Of a stretch of DNA of 64,000 nt, positions 60,322 through 64,000 are shown in pieces. The number at the start of each line of letters is the position of its first letter. The stretch's first letter is position 1. Position numbers and translations under genes: made by a program. The notes below the pieces were generated by a model that ran no database searches, was not told where the DNA came from, and saw only the letters and a program-made list of their open reading frames with translations. Location: contig JANNZM010000053.1 of the NCBI GenBank assembly GCA_031410595.1, forward strand, positions 85,601 to 149,600, given 5' to 3'. Source of the DNA: JANMCE01 sp031410595. Lineage in GTDB: Bacteria > Actinomycetota > Acidimicrobiia > Acidimicrobiales > Ilumatobacteraceae.

Positions 60322-61286
60322 GCGTCGCCGTCGCACTCGGCCTTGTCGCAGATGAGTTCCTGCCCGAGCCACCGAACCGCTTTCATCCGGTGGCGTGGTT
60401 TGGCACCGCCATGCTCGGTTACGAAAAGCGCTTCTATCGAGACACACGGGCTGCAGGTATCGCCCACGCCTTTACCGGCACCACGCTCGGCCTCGCCGCT
60501 GGCTTCGCCCTTCGCCGGGCTATCGGTAGACCCGCGGCCACCTTCGTAGCCGTCACCGTCGCAACCGGGGGGCAGATGTTGCGGGACGTTGCAGGACGAA
60601 TTGGAGCGGCAACTGACCTCGATGAGGCCCGCCGATTGCTGCCGAGTCTGGTGGGTCGAGACCCAAGCCAGCTCGACGCCTCAGAAATCGCCCGAGCTGC
60701 GATCGAGTCGGTGGCAGAAAACACGGTGGATGCGGCGATCGCCACGGCGTTCTGGGGCGTTGTCGGTGGTGCGCCGGCCGTGCTCGCTCACCGTGCCATC
60801 AACACCATGGATGCCATGGTCGGTCATCACAACAGCCGCTACGAAGACTACGGCTGGGCCTCTGCCCGCCTCGACGACGTCGCCGCATGGCTCCCCGCCC
60901 GCCTCACCGCACTACTGGTCGTGCTCGTTACCCCTGGCCGCCGTAAGCAGATCAGACATGCCGTTCGCAACGATGCGCCCGAGCACCCGTCACCAAACTC
61001 AGGTGTGTCCGAAGCCGCCTTCGCCGCGGCTCTCGACTTCAGACTTGGTGGCACGAATCGCTACGGCGACACCATCGAACACCGCGTCATCCTCCACCCG
61101 ACCGGCCAAACCCCGTCACTCGCCGACATAGCCACGGCCAACCAGCTCAGTCGACGCATCACCGCCCTGGCCGCCGCGCTATGCGCCTCCTTGTCGCTCC
61201 TCCGACGTCCGCGAAGGAACTACCGAATCCTGCTCCGCTCTTGCGCCAGGCGCCGGTCTCAGTTTGAGTGGTTTGTAGGCGCGTGA
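60318..61286 (+). CDS. cobD: Adenosylcobinamide-phosphate synthase (CobD/CbiB)
   Basis: A 322-residue membrane protein attaching aminopropanol (phosphate) to adenosylcobyric acid. 'EPPNRFHPVAWFGTAM' is the N-terminal motif. The catalytic core 'ARAAIESVAENTVDAAIATAFWGVVGGAPAVLAHRAINTMDAMVGHHNSRYEDYGWASARLDD' is unmistakable, and 'RYGDTIEHRVILHPTG' follows. About four to five hydrophobic segments are present. GTG at 60318 overlaps the cobC stop (GTGA). The basic C-terminal ~30 residues ('LLRRPRRNYRILLRSCARRR') are unlike family members and run into a terminator hairpin, so they may be a stop-codon-shifted extension. Confidence 0.93.
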   Translation: MSVAVALGLVADEFLPEPPNRFHPVAWFGTAMLGYEKRFYRDTRAAGIAHAFTGTTLGLAAGFALRRAIGRPAATFVAVTVATGGQMLRDVAGRIGAATDLDEARRLLPSLVGRDPSQLDASEIARAAIESVAENTVDAAIATAFWGVVGGAPAVLAHRAINTMDAMVGHHNSRYEDYGWASARLDDVAAWLPARLTALLVVLVTPGRRKQIRHAVRNDAPEHPSPNSGVSEAAFAAALDFRLGGTNRYGDTIEHRVILHPTGQTPSLADIATANQLSRRITALAAALCASLSLLRRPRRNYRILLRSCARRRSQFEWFVGA

Positions 61287-61314
61287 GGCTGCTGGACAAC
61301 CAGCCGCGCCTACA
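61274..61314. terminator. Stem-loop between convergent cobD and crotonase, bidirectional terminator
   Basis: TGTAGGCGC (61274-61282) pairs with GCGCCTACA (61306-61314), with an inner GGCTG/CAGCC stem. The cobD stop codon (61284-61286) is inside the structure. It sits between two gene ends. Confidence 0.7.
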
Positions 61315-61331
61315 GAGGTGCGAGGAAGCTG

Positions 61332-62030
61332 CTAGGGCGCTATGCGGAACTCTTCGGCGTCTTGGTTGATGGCGGCCTTGATGGCGGCGAGTGAGTCGCC
61401 TCGGATGCGCATCTTGGATGCCGCGTGAGCGCGCATGTTGAGCGCTGCAAGCTTGGTAGCGACGTCGATAGCTGACGACTCGACATCCTCTGCCGGAGCG
61501 ACGGCGTCGAGGATGCCGGCAAACACGGCCTGCTCCGGGGTGTAGGGCTGCGAGAGCAGAATGGCCCGATGGTATTCGGCCGGGGTCAGCCGTTGCTTGC
61601 AAATCTCAATGGCGGCATACGGCATGGTCATGCCGAGCGCCGTTTCGGTGGCGGCGAGCTTGAACGACCCGCTGGCACCGATGCGATAATCGCCGGAGAG
61701 AAGCACGAAAACGCCCATGGCGATGGCATGGCCGGTGCACCCCATTACAACGGGCGTCGGGAACGACAACAGCCGATGCGAGAGTTCGAACCCGGCACGC
61801 AGGAGTGCCTTCGCTTCCTCTCCCCCACCGCCTAACACCTTGAGGTCAAAGCCCCCCGAAAATCTGCCATCCCGGCCGAGCAGCACGACCGGTCCTCCCG
61901 CCGCTTCGGCTTGATCGAGGCAGTCGTTCAGTGCCACAAACATGGACGGGGAAAGTGCATTGGCCTTGCCGTCATCCATGGTGATGACGGAGATCGAATC
62001 GACGGTGCGCAGCGTTGCCGGAGTGTCCAT
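61332..62030 (-). CDS. Enoyl-CoA hydratase/isomerase family protein (short crotonase)
   Basis: A 232-residue crotonase-fold protein. 'ISVITMDDGKANALSPSMFVAL' is a shortened first strand, 'RFSGGFDLKVLGG' the first oxyanion segment, and 'VVMGCTGHAIAMGVFVLLSGDYRIGASG' the second. The region with the usual catalytic Glu, 'TALGMTMPYAAIEICKQRL', lacks an obvious Glu at the hydratase position, so the reaction is uncertain. Shorter than typical members (~260). ATG at 62030; in-frame GTG at 62036 is possible. Confidence 0.87.
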   Translation of the reverse strand: MDTPATLRTVDSISVITMDDGKANALSPSMFVALNDCLDQAEAAGGPVVLLGRDGRFSGGFDLKVLGGGGEEAKALLRAGFELSHRLLSFPTPVVMGCTGHAIAMGVFVLLSGDYRIGASGSFKLAATETALGMTMPYAAIEICKQRLTPAEYHRAILLSQPYTPEQAVFAGILDAVAPAEDVESSAIDVATKLAALNMRAHAASKMRIRGDSLAAIKAAINQDAEEFRIAP

Positions 62031-62056
62031 GACCACGAACGTAGCGCGACCGAGAC

Positions 62057-62100
62057 CGGCCGCGAAGAAGCGGCCGCCGAGTTGCCCCGACGGCCGCTTC
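62057..62100 (-). terminator. Overlapping alternative hairpins after the betaine-transport operon
   Basis: GAAGCGGCCG (62067-62076) pairs with CGGCCGCTTC (62091-62100), a perfect 10-bp stem just past the binding-protein stop (62112), leftward. An alternative stem, CGGCCGC (62057-62063) with GCGGCCG (62070-62076), uses the same strand. The first looks like the operon terminator; the T-run is weak. Confidence 0.65.
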
Positions 62101-62111
62101 AGCTGAAACAG

Positions 62112-63086
62112 TTACTTGGCGAGCCAGCCGTCAACGATCTTGGCGTTGGCGTCCACCCACTTCTTGGCTGCGGCATCGGCCTTCATGCCGTCGCCGTCGA
62201 TCATGGCAGCCACTTCATTCTGCTGTTCGGTGGTGAGCGTGATCTTCTTCAGGAAAGCAAGTGCCTTGGCGTTCTTCTTCTCCAACTTGACCGAGGCAGC
62301 CTTGAAGATGGGATCCGGTGCGTAATCGCAGGCGTACTTGCCATCTTTGGCGTCAGCAGACGCAAGGCACGCCGGGGTGACGGCCGGCAGCTTCACTTCG
62401 GTCAGCTTCACCTTCGACTGCAACCAATGCGGCTGCCAGAACTGCAGCAGAATCGGCTTCTTGTCGGTTTCGGCCTGCTTGATAGCGGTGATGAGCGCAG
62501 CCTCGGAGCCGGCAACCGTGTACTTCAGCGGCAGCTTGAGATTGGTAATGATCTGCTCGTCGAACGTGACGTAGCTGGGGTCACCCATGAGGAAGCGGCC
62601 CTGGCTGCCCGTCTCCGGCGTGGCGAACTTGGCAGCGGTGGAGGCGTCCTCGAACCCCTCCCACGTCGCAACCTTCGGGTCGGCAGCGAGCGCGGCGCCG
62701 TTGACGTACCAGCCGATTTTCGCTTGTGGGCCGAGAACGCCCAGATTGACCACGGTCTTCTTTTCGTCGATGTAGGTCTTCATGTCGGGGCCGTGGCCAG
62801 AAGGCCATTGCTCGAGCACGGCATCAATGTCGCCCTTGTCCATGCCGACCCAGGTGGCATTCTCATCGAGGTCGGTAAGGGTGACGGTGGTACCGAGCTT
62901 GGACTCCAGCACGACCTTGGCGATATTTGCGTTTACTGCAGAACCCGTCCAGGGGTTCACGGCGAGGGTGATGGGCGCTCCCTTTCCGCTTGAAACGCTG
63001 CTGGTGGTGCTGCCACAGGCGGCAAGACCGACCACCAACGCGGTGGCGATCGCCAAACGGGTGGCTCTCTTGGATGACTGCTTCAT
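62112..63086 (-). CDS. Glycine-betaine/choline-type ABC transporter substrate-binding lipoprotein
   Basis: A 324-residue exported lipoprotein of the OpuAC/ProX-like family, which captures quaternary ammonium osmolytes. A signal peptide ('RATRLAIATALVVGLAACGS') ends in the lipobox 'LAAC'. 'ITLAVNPWTGSAVNANIAKVVLESKLG' opens the fold. 'DAVLEQWPSGHG' supplies Trp for the aromatic box, and 'QFWQPHWLQSKV' and 'YVTFDEQIITNL' follow. The substrate may be betaine, proline betaine or choline. ATG at 63086 has GGGAG upstream (63092-63096), so the longer frame to 63170 is not used. Confidence 0.92.
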   Translation of the reverse strand: MKQSSKRATRLAIATALVVGLAACGSTTSSVSSGKGAPITLAVNPWTGSAVNANIAKVVLESKLGTTVTLTDLDENATWVGMDKGDIDAVLEQWPSGHGPDMKTYIDEKKTVVNLGVLGPQAKIGWYVNGAALAADPKVATWEGFEDASTAAKFATPETGSQGRFLMGDPSYVTFDEQIITNLKLPLKYTVAGSEAALITAIKQAETDKKPILLQFWQPHWLQSKVKLTEVKLPAVTPACLASADAKDGKYACDYAPDPIFKAASVKLEKKNAKALAFLKKITLTTEQQNEVAAMIDGDGMKADAAAKKWVDANAKIVDGWLAK

Positions 63087-63127
63087 GGTTACTCCCCTAG
63101 TTGTGAACGCTTGTCTGGCGGCATCGC

Positions 63128-64000
63128 CTACGGAGCAGCGGGATGCTGCCCCGATGTTCGAGCACCCCACGCCTGTGTAAGCCGATCAAGAACGATCGCG
63201 AGTAACACGATACTCACTCCCCCGGCTACGCCGCGGCCAATCTCTTTCTTGGTGAGTCCGTACACGGTTTCCAGCCCGAGGGCACCGGCACCAATCAGGG
63301 CGGCGACGATGACCATCGAGAGCACCATCAGGATCGTTTGGTTGATACCTAGCATGACCGAGCGCAACGCAAGCGGCAGCTGTACCTTCATCAGCTCCTG
63401 GCGAGGTGTCGCGCCAAACGATACGGCTGCCTCCCGGACCGATGCCGAGACTTCTCGCAAGCCGAGGCTGGTGAGGCGGATACCCGGTGGTAGGGCATAG
63501 ATGACCGAGGCAATCACGCCCGGCACGCGACCGACCTCGAAGAGGAAAATGACCGGCACAAGATAAACGAAAGGTGGCATCACCTGAGCGGCATCAAGAA
63601 GCGGTCGGATCGCCCGCTCGAATCGGTCCGATCTTCCCGCCAGAATACCAATCGGCACGGCAAGCAAGACGCTGATGAACACCGCAACCAGAACCTGACT
63701 GAGGGTGTCCATCGCCAGGTCCCACGTGCGGAGGGCCGCGATGCCGACCATGCACGCGGCGCAGAGCAGACCGAGTCGTCTTCCGCCGCTCAGCCAGCCG
63801 AACACTCCCATAAGGAGCACAACAAACCACCAGGCGAGATACTGGAAAGCATCCCGAAGAGGCGTCAGCAGCCCCGTGACGAGAACTTCGTTCAAACGGG
63901 TGGTACCCCCGACGATCGGAATCCCCTTGCGGACGTGGTTATTCGTCCACGTCACCATCGAGTTGATCGGCTTGGTGATGTTCACCTGCAAGGCTTGCGG
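63128..64000 (-). CDS. ABC transporter permease (ProW/OpuAB type), 5' end beyond the window
   Basis: At least 290 residues; the frame is open at the window edge. An in-frame TTG at 63991 exists, but the family often has extra N-terminal sequence, so the gene is treated as partial. About six transmembrane segments are visible. The binding-protein-dependent transport (EAA) loop reads 'EVSASVREAAVSFGATPRQELMKVQLPLALRSVMLGINQTI', where the family Gly ('FGATP') and EAA-like motif contact the ATPase. The permease precedes the binding protein by 41 bases. An ATPase gene is expected to the right. Confidence 0.91.
   Translation of the reverse strand, partial: PQALQVNITKPINSMVTWTNNHVRKGIPIVGGTTRLNEVLVTGLLTPLRDAFQYLAWWFVVLLMGVFGWLSGGRRLGLLCAACMVGIAALRTWDLAMDTLSQVLVAVFISVLLAVPIGILAGRSDRFERAIRPLLDAAQVMPPFVYLVPVIFLFEVGRVPGVIASVIYALPPGIRLTSLGLREVSASVREAAVSFGATPRQELMKVQLPLALRSVMLGINQTILMVLSMVIVAALIGAGALGLETVYGLTKKEIGRGVAGGVSIVLLAIVLDRLTQAWGARTSGQHPAAP

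Overview
The window is high-GC DNA from an actinobacterium, most likely of the class Acidimicrobiia (the Ilumatobacter-like group). Three things point there. The gene order gcvH / FHA-domain GarA-OdhI homologue / ftsR / bifunctional nuclease / merR is an Actinomycetota signature. There is a DUF4193 protein and a deazaflavin (F420)-type nitroreductase. A secreted protein is built from the 'ARLLD(T/S)RP ... NVNFT.GQTVAN' repeat that I associate with Acidimicrobiia. GTG and TTG starts and 1- or 4-base start/stop overlaps are common throughout. I see no rRNA, tRNA, CRISPR array or intact insertion sequence.

Region by region. 1-13 kb: housekeeping and small metabolism. It holds the end of a HelY-type helicase, a stand-alone YegS C-terminal-like domain, an M20 amidohydrolase, an unusual double-domain ThyX homologue, a LysM lytic transglycosylase, DUF4193, a GNAT enzyme, a crotonase, a large repeat-rich basic/acidic protein, a gamma-carbonic-anhydrase-like protein, prmA, a Ddn-like protein and an acyltransferase. 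13-17 kb: an RlmM-like methyltransferase, then a small accessory island. The island has a DUF4143-type ATPase, a truncated YoeB toxin, gene debris, and a vapBC pair with a leaderless-looking promoter overlapping its operator. 17-22.9 kb: a secreted triple-repeat protein, a DEAD-box helicase, and a TauD dioxygenase divergent from a sphingosine-phosphate-lyase-like enzyme. 23-30.5 kb: the glycine cleavage system in two pieces. gcvP sits alone behind a tandem glycine riboswitch. gcvH and gcvT lie in a convergent operon with pgsA, the FHA gene, ftsR, the nuclease and merR. 30.5-36.3 kb: HIT, MFS, SRAP, chorismate mutase, and a DegT/FlaA1-type sugar-nucleotide pair. 36.9-41.2 kb: glycogen synthesis, with glgC followed by a gene fusing glycogen synthase to phosphoglucomutase.

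41.2-61.3 kb is a large cobalamin (B12) cluster in two divergent arms. The leftward arm runs cobO, cobB, cobI (with an N-terminal ribbon-helix-helix domain), cobM, cbiD, cobL, cbiG-cobJ, a 59-residue two-cluster ferredoxin, and cobH. The rightward arm starts with a cobalamin riboswitch and a 24-codon reading frame that begins exactly like the cobalt transporter CbiM. It continues with cobQ, cobN, a fused ChlI-ChlD chelatase subunit, a His-tailed CbiX, a bluB-cobT fusion, cobC and cobD(cbiB). The set mixes early-cobalt genes (cbiX, cbiD, cbiG) with a CobN-type late chelatase. Absent from the window are cobA/SUMT, a precorrin-6A reductase (cobK/cbiJ), cobU/P and cobS/V.

61.3-64 kb: a second crotonase and a glycine-betaine/choline-type ABC importer (permease, then binding protein) that runs off the right edge.

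The most interesting items are the CbiM-start peptide behind the B12 riboswitch, the DNA-binding-domain-CobI fusion with repeats at its start codon, the GlgA-PGM fusion, the duplicated ThyX with its signature motif split between halves, and the overlooked ferredoxin inside the cobalamin operon.
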